The notes under the pieces: model-generated
Database searches by the model: none
The model's input: only the letters and a program-made list of their open reading frames with translations
Told to the model about the DNA's origin: nothing
Source of the DNA: Virgibacillus_F flavescens
GTDB lineage: Bacteria > Bacillota > Bacilli > Bacillales > Amphibacillaceae
Direction: 5' to 3'
DNA length: 64,000 bases
NCBI RefSeq assembly: GCF_050574275.1
Contig: NZ_CP192260.1
Location: 1,922,001-1,986,000 of the forward strand
Part shown: positions 34,206-43,151 of the stretch, in pieces
Position numbering within the stretch: position 1 is the first letter of the stretch
Layout of the letters: each line of letters starts with the position of its first letter
Made by a program: the position numbers and the translations under genes

Positions 34206-34829
34206 ATGAAAAATAATACAACCAAACAAAAAGTTATTGATGCTGCCTCTTCCTTATTTTTTCAAAAAGGTTTTCACGGTACATCGGTACGGGATATAGC
34301 AGATAAAGCCTCCGTAAACGTTTCCCTTATAAGCTATTACTTTAAAAGTAAACAAGGATTGCTCGAACATGCGGTGACCAATTATTATGAAACTTACTTA
34401 ACAACAATGGAAGAAGTAATCAATAGCTCAGAATCGGAACCACCTTTAGTTAAATTAAAATTACTAATAGACTCCATTATACAATATAAGCAAAATAATC
34501 ATCAATTTTCTTGTTTTATTCATCGCGAACTTTCAATCGATTCCATATTCGTACGTGAAATGGCTGTTACGTATTTAGCTAAAGAGAATTATTTTATCAG
34601 TAATACCTTTTATGAAAGTTTACCTGAGAAACCAAAGAGTAAAACTGAACATCAATTTCTGCTGATGCAACTGAAAGGTATGCTGATAACACCTTATGTA
34701 CTTCAGAATGAATGGAAGGATCAGCTGGCAGGTAAAACATCGCATGATCTATTTGCACGCAACTACACAAAAGTTATTCATAAATGGCTTGATTTTATTA
34801 CTTCAGAAACAATCCAGTTTGCAAAATAA
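34206..34829 (+). CDS. refZ: TetR-family regulator RefZ
   Basis: TetR-fold DNA-binding protein (207 aa). The N-terminal helix-turn-helix VIDAASSLFFQKGFHGTSVRDIADKASV (about 10-37, shown in part) is typical. Position between ytsP and ezrA and the overall sequence match RefZ (YttP), which binds origin-proximal motifs and influences Z-ring position and chromosome capture at sporulation. AAGGAGTTGAA precedes the ATG. In B. subtilis refZ is under early sporulation control; no clear sigma-H box was identified here. Confidence 0.88.
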   Translation: MKNNTTKQKVIDAASSLFFQKGFHGTSVRDIADKASVNVSLISYYFKSKQGLLEHAVTNYYETYLTTMEEVINSSESEPPLVKLKLLIDSIIQYKQNNHQFSCFIHRELSIDSIFVREMAVTYLAKENYFISNTFYESLPEKPKSKTEHQFLLMQLKGMLITPYVLQNEWKDQLAGKTSHDLFARNYTKVIHKWLDFITSETIQFAK

Positions 34830-34937
34830 TAAAAAATAAGTAATATTGGTAAATTATTTGTAATTTTTTAGCCAAAAATGCGATTATCGTGGTATCATTA
34901 GTATTAATATTAGAAAAATACACTTTAACATTTATTA

Positions 34938-35027
34938 AGAATACTTGGCTTATCACCACACATTGGTAGCGAAAGCCTTAGTTGCACTTATGCAGTAAGA
35001 AAGATTTTTACTCTTTCTTACCTGCCA
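34938..35027 (-). repeat. Dispersed repeat family 2, copy 3 (inverted)
   Basis: Read on the minus strand: GGCAGGTAAGAAAG ... CTTACTGCATAAGTGCAACTAAGGCTTTCGC ... GATAAGCCAAGTATTCT. It matches the copy at 30171-30256. It fills the refZ-ezrA gap, where nothing else is seen. Confidence 0.78.
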
Positions 35028-35120
35028 AAAAACGACAATAAATTAAATGGCACCTGTTTTTGGAGAGAATTAAAAAGTGAACATCCTCTTATACACAGGA
35101 ATATAGTTAGGAGGCTTTAA

Positions 35121-36815
35121 ATGGCATATATCATTGGAATCGTACTTCTTATTATTACAGTAATCATTGTTGGCCTTATATTACGAAAAAGGATATATGA
35201 TGTTGTAGATCGGCAGGAAAGCTGGAAAATGGATATTATGAATCGTAATATCGCATCCCAGATTTCCCGGATAAAAAACTTGAATTTATCAGGAGAAACA
35301 CAGGAGAAATTCGAATCATGGAAAGATCATTGGGAATACATTGTTACGAAACAGCTTCCTGACATAGAAGAATATTTATTTGACGCTGAAGAAGCAGCAG
35401 ATCGTTATCGTTTTCCTACTGCCAAAAAAATCTTGCGAAAAGTTGATCAGACATTACAATCAATTGAAAAAGATATTGAAAAAATGTTACATGAACTAGA
35501 GGAATTAATTGAAACGGAAGAAGAAAGCAGAAAAGAAATTGAGGGTTTAGAGCCAGAAATTAAAGCATCAAAAAAGAAGCTATCGCAAACCCGTTATCAA
35601 TTCGGTAAAGCAGAAGCTAGATTTGAGTTAGAATTAGATGAGATAGAAGAAGCGCTTCGAAAGTATCATGAATTAACAGGCGCTGGAAATTATCATGACG
35701 CACATCAGCTGGTAGAACAGCTTAGAACACAACTGGGGAATCTTCAGATTGAGATGGAAGAATTTCCAGAATTGTATCAAGCATGTAAAGAAATACTTCC
35801 GAGTCAACTGGATGATCTAATTTCAGGAATTAAAGATATGAAAGCGGACGGTTACCGTATCGAACATCTTGGACTTGAAAAAGAAATACGTGACTATCAG
35901 GGGCGTTTGCTTGATTGTGTTAGTTCGGTTGAAAAAGGCGAGGTAACGGTTGCTAAAGAGACAACAAAAGAAGTTGATGAGCGAATAAAGGATATGTACC
36001 AGTTATTGGAAAATGAAGCGATAGCGAAAAGTTACATAGAGACAAAAGCTCCTGCTTATCGTCATAAATTAGAAGTGCTGGATACAAACTTCCAGGAGAC
36101 AAAAGCAGAAGTTGAGGCTTTAAGACAAGCTTATTACTTTGAAGACAGCGATATGGAAAAATACCTGACACTTGAAAAAACGATAGCTTACTTAAAAAAA
36201 CAAATGGAAGAATTAACTGAGAGTCTCGAGGATCATCAGTCAGCATCCCATTTACAAATTCGTGAGAAGCTTGAAGGCAGTCTTCAACAAGTGGAAAATT
36301 TGACTCAACAACATGAAGAGTTTTTAAAATTTATTCATAATTTGAGAAAAGACGAGCTAGAAGCGAAAGAGAAATTAAATGAAATGAAGAATGACGTATA
36401 TAATACGATTCGAAAGTTGAAGAAAAGTAATTTACCAGGAGTTCCTAATTTTATCTGGAGTCTGCTTGAAACTGCCAGTCAAAAAAATGACCGGGTTTTA
36501 AAAGCTCTGGAAACGAAGCCGCTCGATATGGCAGCTGTGCAACATTCATTAGCTGAAGCAAACAAAAGTGTCGAACATATTACAGAGCAAACAGATTTTA
36601 TTATGGATCAAGCATATTTGACCGAGCAGGTAATCCAATATGCGAACAGGTATCGAAGCAGATATCCACTTTTAGCTGCAAAGCTGGCTGAAGCCGAACG
36701 ACTTTTCCGCTCATATGAATATGAGCTGTCTCTTGAACATGCTGCAAAAGCTGTTGAAGAGGTCGAGCCCGGTGCTTTAAAGCGAATCGAGGAATATCAG
36801 GAAGTTATTATCTAA
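35121..36815 (+). CDS. ezrA: Septation ring formation regulator EzrA
   Basis: EzrA (564 aa): one N-terminal transmembrane helix (about 2-22, YIIGIVLLIITVIIVGLIL) and a long cytoplasmic spectrin-like coiled-coil region rich in Glu/Lys to the C-terminus. It binds FtsZ, prevents extra polar Z-rings and links division to PBP1-based wall synthesis. Length matches orthologues (about 562 aa). SD AGGAGGC before ATG 35121. It stands next to refZ, so two Z-ring regulators are neighbours, as in B. subtilis. Confidence 0.95.
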   Translation: MAYIIGIVLLIITVIIVGLILRKRIYDVVDRQESWKMDIMNRNIASQISRIKNLNLSGETQEKFESWKDHWEYIVTKQLPDIEEYLFDAEEAADRYRFPTAKKILRKVDQTLQSIEKDIEKMLHELEELIETEEESRKEIEGLEPEIKASKKKLSQTRYQFGKAEARFELELDEIEEALRKYHELTGAGNYHDAHQLVEQLRTQLGNLQIEMEEFPELYQACKEILPSQLDDLISGIKDMKADGYRIEHLGLEKEIRDYQGRLLDCVSSVEKGEVTVAKETTKEVDERIKDMYQLLENEAIAKSYIETKAPAYRHKLEVLDTNFQETKAEVEALRQAYYFEDSDMEKYLTLEKTIAYLKKQMEELTESLEDHQSASHLQIREKLEGSLQQVENLTQQHEEFLKFIHNLRKDELEAKEKLNEMKNDVYNTIRKLKKSNLPGVPNFIWSLLETASQKNDRVLKALETKPLDMAAVQHSLAEANKSVEHITEQTDFIMDQAYLTEQVIQYANRYRSRYPLLAAKLAEAERLFRSYEYELSLEHAAKAVEEVEPGALKRIEEYQEVII

Positions 36816-36964
36816 GCTAATGTCTATTATCAGTTTGATTGCAGCAAAACAAGAACTGCTAGTTGACAAAAAGATTACTTTGTATAAAAATAAAGAGAAT
36901 AATTATGAACATACAACGAATATAAAATGAGTGATCTCTTCGTATTCGTGCAGATAGAATAACA

Positions 36965-37012
36965 AAGGCTGTCTTTTGCAATGAGGTTAAACCTTGTTCT
37001 CAAGTCAGCCTT
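36965..37012 (+). terminator. Hairpin before nifS
   Basis: AAGGCTGTCTT (36965-36975) / AAGTCAGCCTT (37002-37012), stem with one mismatch and a 26-nt loop, followed by CTTATTG. It could end ezrA readthrough or attenuate nifS; the T-run is poor. Confidence 0.5.
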
Positions 37013-37061
37013 CTTATTGTGCGACAAGAAACGATTATCATTGCTGATGGGAGGAATATTG

Positions 37062-38201
37062 ATGATATATTTAGATAACAGTGCGACAACTAAACCCCAT
37101 CCATCCGTTTTACAGAGTTACAATCAGGTTGCTGAAACCTATTTTGCAAATCCTTCGTCCATTCATCAGCTTGGTGGTGAAGCAGAAAAATTGTTGTTAC
37201 ATGCAAAGATGCAGGCCGCACAACTTTTAAATGTGTCGAAAGATGAAGTTATTTTCACGTCAGGTGGTACAGAAGGAAATAATATGGCGATTAAAGGAAT
37301 AGCTTTGCAACATCAAAATCGTGGTAAACATATTATTACCACGGAAATTGAGCACCCTTCTGTATATGACGCATGTAAAGCACTTGAGAAGATGGACTTC
37401 GATATTACTTATCTACCTGTTAACCAGGATGGAGTAGTAACAGTGGAGAATGTATCAAAGGCAATTAGATCAGATACAATATTAATTAGTGTTATGCATG
37501 TTAATAATGAAATTGGCTCCATTCAGCCAATACGTCAAATTGGTGAGCTAGCCAAAAATAATCCTAAGCTTTTTTTCCATGTTGACCACGTTCAGGGATT
37601 AGGTAAAGTGCCACTCGAACTTCATGATAGTGGAATTGATTTATTGACAATTTCAGGTCACAAGATACATGGTTTAAATGGTACCGGAATATTGTATGTT
37701 TCCAACCGAACCAACATACTTCCACTTTTTCATGGAGGCGGTCAGGAACGCGCCATACGCTCAGGAACAGAAAATTTGGCAGGAGCTGTTTCCATCGTTA
37801 AAGCAATACGGCTAATGAAAGAGCGTGAAAAAGAAGCGTCAGTATATTTAAAAGAACTGCGAAAATCTGTTATGCAAAAATTAGCTAGTATGAAACATGT
37901 TGTAATTAATTCACCGATTTCAGGAGCACCTCATATCATTAATTTTTCCGTGATTGGATTAAAGCCGGAGGTAATCATTCATGTACTTGGTGAGAAAAAT
38001 ATTTTTATTTCAACTAAGTCAGCCTGCTCGTCCAAAATGAGTGATGTAAGCAGAGTTCTTGCGGCTTTAGAGGTGGAAGAAGAGCGGACTGTATCGGGAC
38101 TAAGAGTAAGTATGTCCTACGATACAACACAAGAAGAAATCGATGAGTTTATCTCGGAGCTGGCAACAGCAATAGAGGAATTGAAAAAAGTAATGGGGTA
38201 G
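37062..38201 (+). CDS. nifS: Cysteine desulfurase (ThiI partner)
   Basis: PLP-dependent NifS/IscS-type cysteine desulfurase (379 aa). PLP-lysine K201 in TISGHKIHG, and catalytic C322 in STKSACSSKMS. It takes sulfur from Cys and hands it to ThiI, whose gene starts 7 bp downstream; the pair makes 4-thiouridine in tRNA (known for B. subtilis NifZ-ThiI). ATG 37062 has GGGAGG at 37049-37055; the in-frame 36981 start runs through a hairpin and is rejected. Confidence 0.93.
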   Translation: MIYLDNSATTKPHPSVLQSYNQVAETYFANPSSIHQLGGEAEKLLLHAKMQAAQLLNVSKDEVIFTSGGTEGNNMAIKGIALQHQNRGKHIITTEIEHPSVYDACKALEKMDFDITYLPVNQDGVVTVENVSKAIRSDTILISVMHVNNEIGSIQPIRQIGELAKNNPKLFFHVDHVQGLGKVPLELHDSGIDLLTISGHKIHGLNGTGILYVSNRTNILPLFHGGGQERAIRSGTENLAGAVSIVKAIRLMKEREKEASVYLKELRKSVMQKLASMKHVVINSPISGAPHIINFSVIGLKPEVIIHVLGEKNIFISTKSACSSKMSDVSRVLAALEVEEERTVSGLRVSMSYDTTQEEIDEFISELATAIEELKKVMG

Positions 38202-38207
38202 ATAACA

Positions 38208-39410
38208 ATGGAATTTGATCATATATTAATACGCTATGGCGAAATGGCTTTAAAAGGTAAAAACCGAAAGAAGTTTTACAGTAAGCTGCAGGATAATCTG
38301 CGAAATGTATTAGTGGAGTTTGACGGAATCAAAGTAAAACGAACTCAAGGGCGGATGTTTGTTCATTTACATGGACAGGATCCAGAGCCAGTGATGAAAA
38401 AATGTAAAGAAGTATTTGGAATTCAAAGCTTGAGCTTAGCATTAAAAGTGTCAAACGATGAAAAACAGATCAAAGACGCTGCACTTTACGCGTTAACAAA
38501 TAGTAAAAATACGAACACATTCAAGGTAAGTGTGAAACGCATAGATAAATCGTTTCCTATTCGTTCGCAGGAATTCAATCGTGAGGTCGGTGCGCATCTA
38601 TTAGTTAATACGGATAACTATACGGTAAATGTCCATCAACCGGATTTAGATTTAAAAATAGAGATACGTACAGAAGCGACTTATATAACTTCAGACATAA
38701 TAAAAGGAGTTGGAGGTTTTCCAGTGGGAACTTCCGGTAAATCATTATTACTCTTATCTGGTGGTATTGACAGTCCAGTTGCGGGGTATTTGGCAATGAA
38801 ACGTGGAGTAGCAATCGAAGCAGTACATTTTCATTCACCACCATTTACCAGTGAACGCGCCAAACAAAAAGTATTGGATTTGGCCACCGAATTAGCTGGA
38901 TATGGATCCTCGATTAAACTGCACATTGTACCATTTACGAAGCTGCAGCAACTAATTTTTAAACAGATGCCGGAACGATATTCGATGACTATTATGCGAA
39001 GAATGATGCTCCGTATCAGTGAAGAAATCTGTAAAAAAGAATCGATACTATCTATGACTACTGGTGAGAGTTTAGGACAGGTAGCTAGTCAGACAATGGA
39101 TAGTATGAATAGTATAAATGAAGTTACAAATTATCCAATCATACGACCTTTAATAACAATGGACAAGCTGGACATAATCGATATTTCAAGAAAAATAAAT
39201 ACGTATGATATATCGATTCGTCCTTATGAAGATTGTTGCACAGTTTTCGTTCCTAAAGCACCTAAAACAAAACCTAAGCGGGAAAAGGTAAGCTATTTTG
39301 AATCAACGCTGGACTTCGAAGAATTAATACGAACTGCTGTTGAAGAAACAGAAGTAATTAAGGTGACAAAAAAAGGAAAAACAGAAGAAAAATATCAGGA
39401 TTTATTCTAA
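38208..39410 (+). CDS. thiI: tRNA 4-thiouridine synthase ThiI
   Basis: ThiI (400 aa), with N-terminal ferredoxin-like and THUMP RNA-binding domains (about 1-165) and a PP-loop adenylation domain with SGGIDS at 184-189. It thiolates U8 of tRNA. The C-terminal rhodanese domain of E. coli ThiI is absent, as is usual in bacilli, so sulfur probably comes directly from the upstream NifS-type desulfurase. A GGGGT sequence lies before the ATG. No clear terminator follows; the downstream 770 bp are repeats. Confidence 0.95.
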   Translation: MEFDHILIRYGEMALKGKNRKKFYSKLQDNLRNVLVEFDGIKVKRTQGRMFVHLHGQDPEPVMKKCKEVFGIQSLSLALKVSNDEKQIKDAALYALTNSKNTNTFKVSVKRIDKSFPIRSQEFNREVGAHLLVNTDNYTVNVHQPDLDLKIEIRTEATYITSDIIKGVGGFPVGTSGKSLLLLSGGIDSPVAGYLAMKRGVAIEAVHFHSPPFTSERAKQKVLDLATELAGYGSSIKLHIVPFTKLQQLIFKQMPERYSMTIMRRMMLRISEEICKKESILSMTTGESLGQVASQTMDSMNSINEVTNYPIIRPLITMDKLDIIDISRKINTYDISIRPYEDCCTVFVPKAPKTKPKREKVSYFESTLDFEELIRTAVEETEVIKVTKKGKTEEKYQDLF

Positions 39411-39472
39411 TTTCCCTTGATCTTAACTTGATTTAACTTTAGCTTTATTACCATATACGGGTCCTAAAACTT

Positions 39473-39609
39473 CCGTCCAGGATCGCTCCGGGCGGATGCT
39501 TTCCGCGGGCACGGCTTCAGTCTCCTCGAGAAGAGCACTCTGCGGGGCCTTCAGACTCGTGCTGTTCCCGCAGGAGTCACCGCCCTCCGCTCACCTGAAC
39601 TGGTAAAGC
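39473..39609. repeat. Family 1 repeat, GC-rich inner type (R4)
   Basis: CCGTCCAGGATCGC, CCGGGCGG, TTTCCGCGGGCACGGCTTCAG, CGGGGCCTTCAGACTCG, TTCCCGCAGGAGTC, then ACCGCCCTCCGCTCACCTG and ACTGGTA. The CACTGAAAAAG ends and the CTTCGAATATAC cores are absent, so this is a separate sub-type sharing only the central arms. Nothing else was found in 39610-39756. Confidence 0.78.
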
Positions 39610-39756
39610 TGTTTACGTCGTTGTTTTTCTTCAACTAATGCATGCTGAAATAGACGTGATATCATGTGTGAGTTAATAAATCCTTGACATTCGACTCTAC
39701 TCTTGTCTAAAAATTGTATCGGATGGCATAGGGAGACCCCTGAGTGCGATTAAGAT

Positions 39757-39936
39757 CACTGAAAAAGTAGTAGATCTTTAAAATTTAATTTTTCACCTTA
39801 ACCTTAGCATCTTCGAATATACGAAGACTCCTGCGGGAACAGCGCGAGCTGAAGATCCCGCAGGAAAGCGAAGTATATTCGAAGATGCGATCGTAGATCC
39901 ACCTATTTCGTACCACATTCAACCCTTTTTCAGTGG
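39757..39936 (-). repeat. Family 1 repeat, internally deleted copy (R5)
   Basis: Both ends are intact: CACTGAAAAAG (39757-39767) and CTTTTTCAGTGG (39925-39936). Both cores are present: GCATCTTCGAATATAC (39807-39822) and GTATATTCGAAGATGC (39873-39888). Only one GC arm pair remains between them (GACTCCTGCGGGAACAGC / GATCCCGCAGGAAAGC). It is inverted relative to R1 and about 44 bp shorter. Between 39937 and 40130 I see nothing. Confidence 0.82.
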
Positions 39937-40130
39937 CCAAGCAAGCGAAGAGCACTGAATATAATTATAAGTTAATTCGCTGTACAGTGAAATTGTGTCT
40001 TCTCTTACTAATAGACATATTGTTTTTCGTGTTGAAATCCTTGTCACACGTACTATTGCATTCAATCATTATAATTATTTCAGCGCAAATTTGAGTTAAT
40101 TACTTAACAACATCTACCAACTTTTTTCAT

Positions 40131-40160
40131 GAATGATTTACCTTCTTATGACGCACTATA
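40131..40160 (+). promoter_or_regulatory. Sigma-G-type promoter of sspA
   Basis: GAATG (40131-40135), 18-bp spacer, CACTATA (40154-40160), one base off the forespore consensus (GHATR-N18-CATWHTA). It lies 25 bp before the SASP start, where a forespore promoter is expected. Confidence 0.65.
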
Positions 40161-40184
40161 TAGTTATCAAGGAGGTGAATTGAT

Positions 40185-40382
40185 ATGGCTAACAACAATT
40201 CAAACCAATTAGTAGTTCCTGGTGTTCAACAAGCTCTTGATCAAATGAAATATGAGATCGCTCAAGAATTTGGAGTAAGTCTTGGAGCTGACACAACTTC
40301 TCGTTCTAACGGTTCTGTTGGAGGAGAAATCACAAAACGTCTTGTACAAATGGCAGAGCAACAATTTGGCGGACTGAAATAA
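40185..40382 (+). CDS. sspA: Small acid-soluble spore protein, alpha/beta type
   Basis: A 65-aa alpha/beta-type SASP, which coats and protects spore DNA. Conserved features are the ALDQMKYEIAQEFGV germination-protease site region (cleavage normally within EIA) and GGEITKRLVQMAEQQ near the C-terminus. AAGGAGGTGAA gives a very strong ribosome-binding site. A sigma-G-type promoter precedes it and a terminator follows, so it is monocistronic and forespore-made. It identifies the host as an endospore former. Confidence 0.97.
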   Translation: MANNNSNQLVVPGVQQALDQMKYEIAQEFGVSLGADTTSRSNGSVGGEITKRLVQMAEQQFGGLK

Positions 40383-40404
40383 ACTATTATATTAATGGAT
40401 AAAC

Positions 40405-40438
40405 GAGCTACCTCAAGCATGAGGTAGCTCGAATTTTT
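40405..40438 (+). terminator. Terminator of sspA
   Basis: Perfect 12-bp stem CGAGCTACCTCA (40405-40416) / TGAGGTAGCTCG (40421-40432) followed by AATTTTTT. Confidence 0.9.
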
Positions 40439-40517
40439 TACTTTTATTTCGTCTGCTAACGTGGTAAATTATTAACTAATACATGACAGGCAATACAGAC
40501 GAAATGGGGAATCTATT

Positions 40518-42119
40518 GTGGGGAATCTATGGTTTGGTGGTAACATCTATACAATGCAGCACGAAGGTGATGCTGTGGAAGCGGTATATACGGAACTAGA
40601 GAAAATCGTGGCAGTGGGAACGTACGAAAAGCTATACCACGCCTATTATGACAGTATTGAAAACGAAATTAATCTACAAGGGAAAACAATGATTCCTGGC
40701 TTTGTTGATAGTCATCTACATATTTTAATGCACGGCGAAAAAATATTAAGGCTTGATTTATCGCAACTAAAGTCTGCGGAAGAAGTAAAAGAAGCGGTAC
40801 GAAACAGAACTGCAAACCTTTCTGAAGGAGAGTGGTTAATTGGCGAGGGCTGGAATGAAAACCAATGGGAGGATCCGGTGATTATCTCAAGAGCAGAATT
40901 GGATGAAATCTGTCCCCATAACCCACTTATGCTAACACGTGTATGTCGACACGCAATCCTGGCAAACTCCAATGCAATTGAATTGTCTAATATAAAAGAG
41001 GATACCCCGAATCCCCAAGGCGGCATAATCGTACGGGATGAAAATAATGCAATTACAGGTTATTTTCTGGACACTGCACAGGAACTGATTAAGAAATCAC
41101 TTCCAAGTGTTTCAACAAACTATTTACAGAAAGTAATTGAAATCGCTGTGGACGATTTAGTTTCTAAAGGGATTGTTGGGGGACACAGTGAAGATTTGAG
41201 TTATTACGGCAGCTTTGATAAAACGTATCAGGCATTTATTAATGCAATCGACGGTGTGAATAAAAAGTTTAAGGCACATCTGCTCGTTCATCATGAAGTA
41301 CTGGAAGACATGCTGAAACAAAAACTAGGCTGGTTAGATGGTACGAATTATATCGAACTTGGAGCAGTAAAAATCTTTGCTGATGGCGCTATAGGCGGAC
41401 GTACCGCGTGGTTAACAGAAGATTATAAAGATGATCCAGGTAACGAAGGTGTAGCAATTTTAAGTGTTGAGGACTTAGAGAAAGTAATCAGGAAAGCTCG
41501 GAGTCATCAATTACCTGTTGCCGTTCATGCCATTGGAGACAGAGCCGCTGAAGAAGTATTAAAAATTATAAAGCGAAATCCATTGGAAAATGGTCGTAGA
41601 GATCGGTTAATTCACGGTCAAATTTTAAATGAACGGGCACTGGATCTATTAAAAGAGTTGCCAGTAGCAGTCGATATACAACCCTTATTTGTGACTTCTG
41701 ACTTTCCGTGGGCAATTGACCGATTAGGTGAAGACAGACTAAAACTCGCCTACGCTTGGAAAACGATGTTAGATCATAATGTGCATTGCGCTGGTAGTTC
41801 AGATGCGCCAATTGAAGAAGTGAGCCCATTACTTGGAATACAGGCAGCGATTTTAAGGAAAGCATCATACGACGGAAAGGTTTATAGTCCGGAAGAAGCG
41901 CTATCTGTATATGAAGCAGTTCATCTTTATACACATGGTAGTGCATATGCTATAAATCAGGAGGAAGAACGCGGGAGATTACTGGACGGATTTGCAGCAG
42001 ATTTCACTATACTGGAAGAGGATATATTTCAAGTCGAGCCTGAAAACATTAATGCAATTGAGATAGCAATGACTGTAATAGACGGAGAAATAGTGTATGA
42101 GAAAAAACCTTACAAATAG
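40518..42119 (+). CDS. YtcJ-type amidohydrolase
   Basis: Metal-dependent amidohydrolase (533 aa) of the YtcJ/AtzF-like amidohydrolase 3 group. Metal-binding VDSHLHI (HxH, about residues 63-69), AVKIFADGAIGG (about 287-298), VAVHAIGDRA and AGSSDAPIEEVSPLLGI are typical of these TIM-barrel hydrolases. The substrate cannot be deduced; related enzymes act on N-acyl amines, formamides or ring amides. The start is GTG 40518, with GGGGA upstream. A terminator overlaps its 3' end. Same relative position (after the SASP gene) as YtcJ-like genes in some bacilli. Confidence 0.87.
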   Translation: MGNLWFGGNIYTMQHEGDAVEAVYTELEKIVAVGTYEKLYHAYYDSIENEINLQGKTMIPGFVDSHLHILMHGEKILRLDLSQLKSAEEVKEAVRNRTANLSEGEWLIGEGWNENQWEDPVIISRAELDEICPHNPLMLTRVCRHAILANSNAIELSNIKEDTPNPQGGIIVRDENNAITGYFLDTAQELIKKSLPSVSTNYLQKVIEIAVDDLVSKGIVGGHSEDLSYYGSFDKTYQAFINAIDGVNKKFKAHLLVHHEVLEDMLKQKLGWLDGTNYIELGAVKIFADGAIGGRTAWLTEDYKDDPGNEGVAILSVEDLEKVIRKARSHQLPVAVHAIGDRAAEEVLKIIKRNPLENGRRDRLIHGQILNERALDLLKELPVAVDIQPLFVTSDFPWAIDRLGEDRLKLAYAWKTMLDHNVHCAGSSDAPIEEVSPLLGIQAAILRKASYDGKVYSPEEALSVYEAVHLYTHGSAYAINQEEERGRLLDGFAADFTILEEDIFQVEPENINAIEIAMTVIDGEIVYEKKPYK

Positions 42120-42134
42120 AGTAAGGGTTTTTTT
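42102..42134 (+). terminator. Terminator of amidohydrolase gene
   Basis: AAAAAACCTTAC (42102-42113) / GTAAGGGTTTTTT (42121-42133); the left arm lies in the last codons of the gene. Confidence 0.85.
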
Positions 42135-42146
42135 GTATATGTGGAA

Positions 42147-42170
42147 TTACGATCGCATCTTCGAATATAT
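42147..42170. repeat. Family 1 repeat remnant (R6)
   Basis: TACGATCGCATCTTCGAATA (and TA after it) is the left core of the family cut off in the middle of the palindrome; both ends are missing. Confidence 0.65.
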
Positions 42171-42204
42171 CTACGCGCACCTTAGAGCACGGATTCTTTA
42201 AATT

Positions 42205-43005
42205 CTAGAGAAAGGTGCGTTTTACTCGGTCCCAGTAGGAGTTATTTTTCATTTTTACAGTTTTAATCACTTTATCACTCAGTGTTACTTTAATGCTTTT
42301 CATTTGCTGCATAGGGTATGCTTCGTTATCTAACCCAACAACAGGGTAGTTGTTGCCATCCTGGACAATATCCAGCTGAAGCGTCCTGTTTTTATCCAGA
42401 ACGAATGACGAGCCAAGTGTCCTGTAACGGTTGTTGTTTAACGAAGCAAGCTCTGATACTTGGAAACAAGGAATTCGCGGATCGATTACAGCGCCATTTG
42501 TAGATTTATTATAACCAGTACTACCAGTTGGCGTAGCAACAATCAAGCCGTCACCTCGAAACGTTTCAAAATGTTTATCGTCAATTTTAACATCGATAAC
42601 AATTGTTTTAATGATAGTTGAGCGGATGCTCATCTCATTTAAACAATAGAAATCTGTTTCTCCATTAACAGTTAGCTGAATGACAGGAAAGCGTCGTACT
42701 TCCATCTCTTCGTGCAAGATGGAATGAAACATTTGATCATAATTATCTAAGTTAAAGTCACAATATAACCCGGCTTCATCAGACCTCGTAATACCCGTAT
42801 ACAAACAATCTTGTCTAAATCCGGTTTTTCTGACAGCTTGCAGAAAAGCTCCATCTCCACCGATACTCACAATTATATTTGCATCCTCGGGTCTTTCTTT
42901 TATAACAAAACCATTTTTTTCGGCAAAATCAAATAATGGCTGCAGTTTATAATCTGATTCTTTTTTATTTGGGTGATAGAAATAAATATTCTGGCGTTCT
43001 GACAT
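42205..43005 (-). CDS. nadK: NAD kinase
   Basis: ATP-NAD kinase (266 aa), which makes NADP from NAD. The GGDGAF motif is at 49-54 (SIGGDGAFLQAV), and the second signature DGLIVATPTGSTGYNKS with the NE-containing YCLNEMSIRS segment is intact. It corresponds to the second NAD kinase of bacilli (YtdI/NadK2), judging by its neighbours. ATG 43003-43005 lies after GAGGAGGC; an extension to 43041 is unlikely. An inverted CGCACCTT/AAGGTGCG pair (42176-42219) overlaps its end. Confidence 0.92.
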   Translation of the reverse strand: MSERQNIYFYHPNKKESDYKLQPLFDFAEKNGFVIKERPEDANIIVSIGGDGAFLQAVRKTGFRQDCLYTGITRSDEAGLYCDFNLDNYDQMFHSILHEEMEVRRFPVIQLTVNGETDFYCLNEMSIRSTIIKTIVIDVKIDDKHFETFRGDGLIVATPTGSTGYNKSTNGAVIDPRIPCFQVSELASLNNNRYRTLGSSFVLDKNRTLQLDIVQDGNNYPVVGLDNEAYPMQQMKSIKVTLSDKVIKTVKMKNNSYWDRVKRTFL

Positions 43006-43151
43006 GCTATCGTCTGCCTCCTCTTCAAATTTTTCATACATTCATCCTACCATTTTTGTGCAGGTAATCCCATTAATAGTTCTTCTGTATAAAATCAGAA
43101 AGAAGTTAAATACTAATTGAAATAGTCTTTCGGCTAGGGGTGTTCGTTTTA

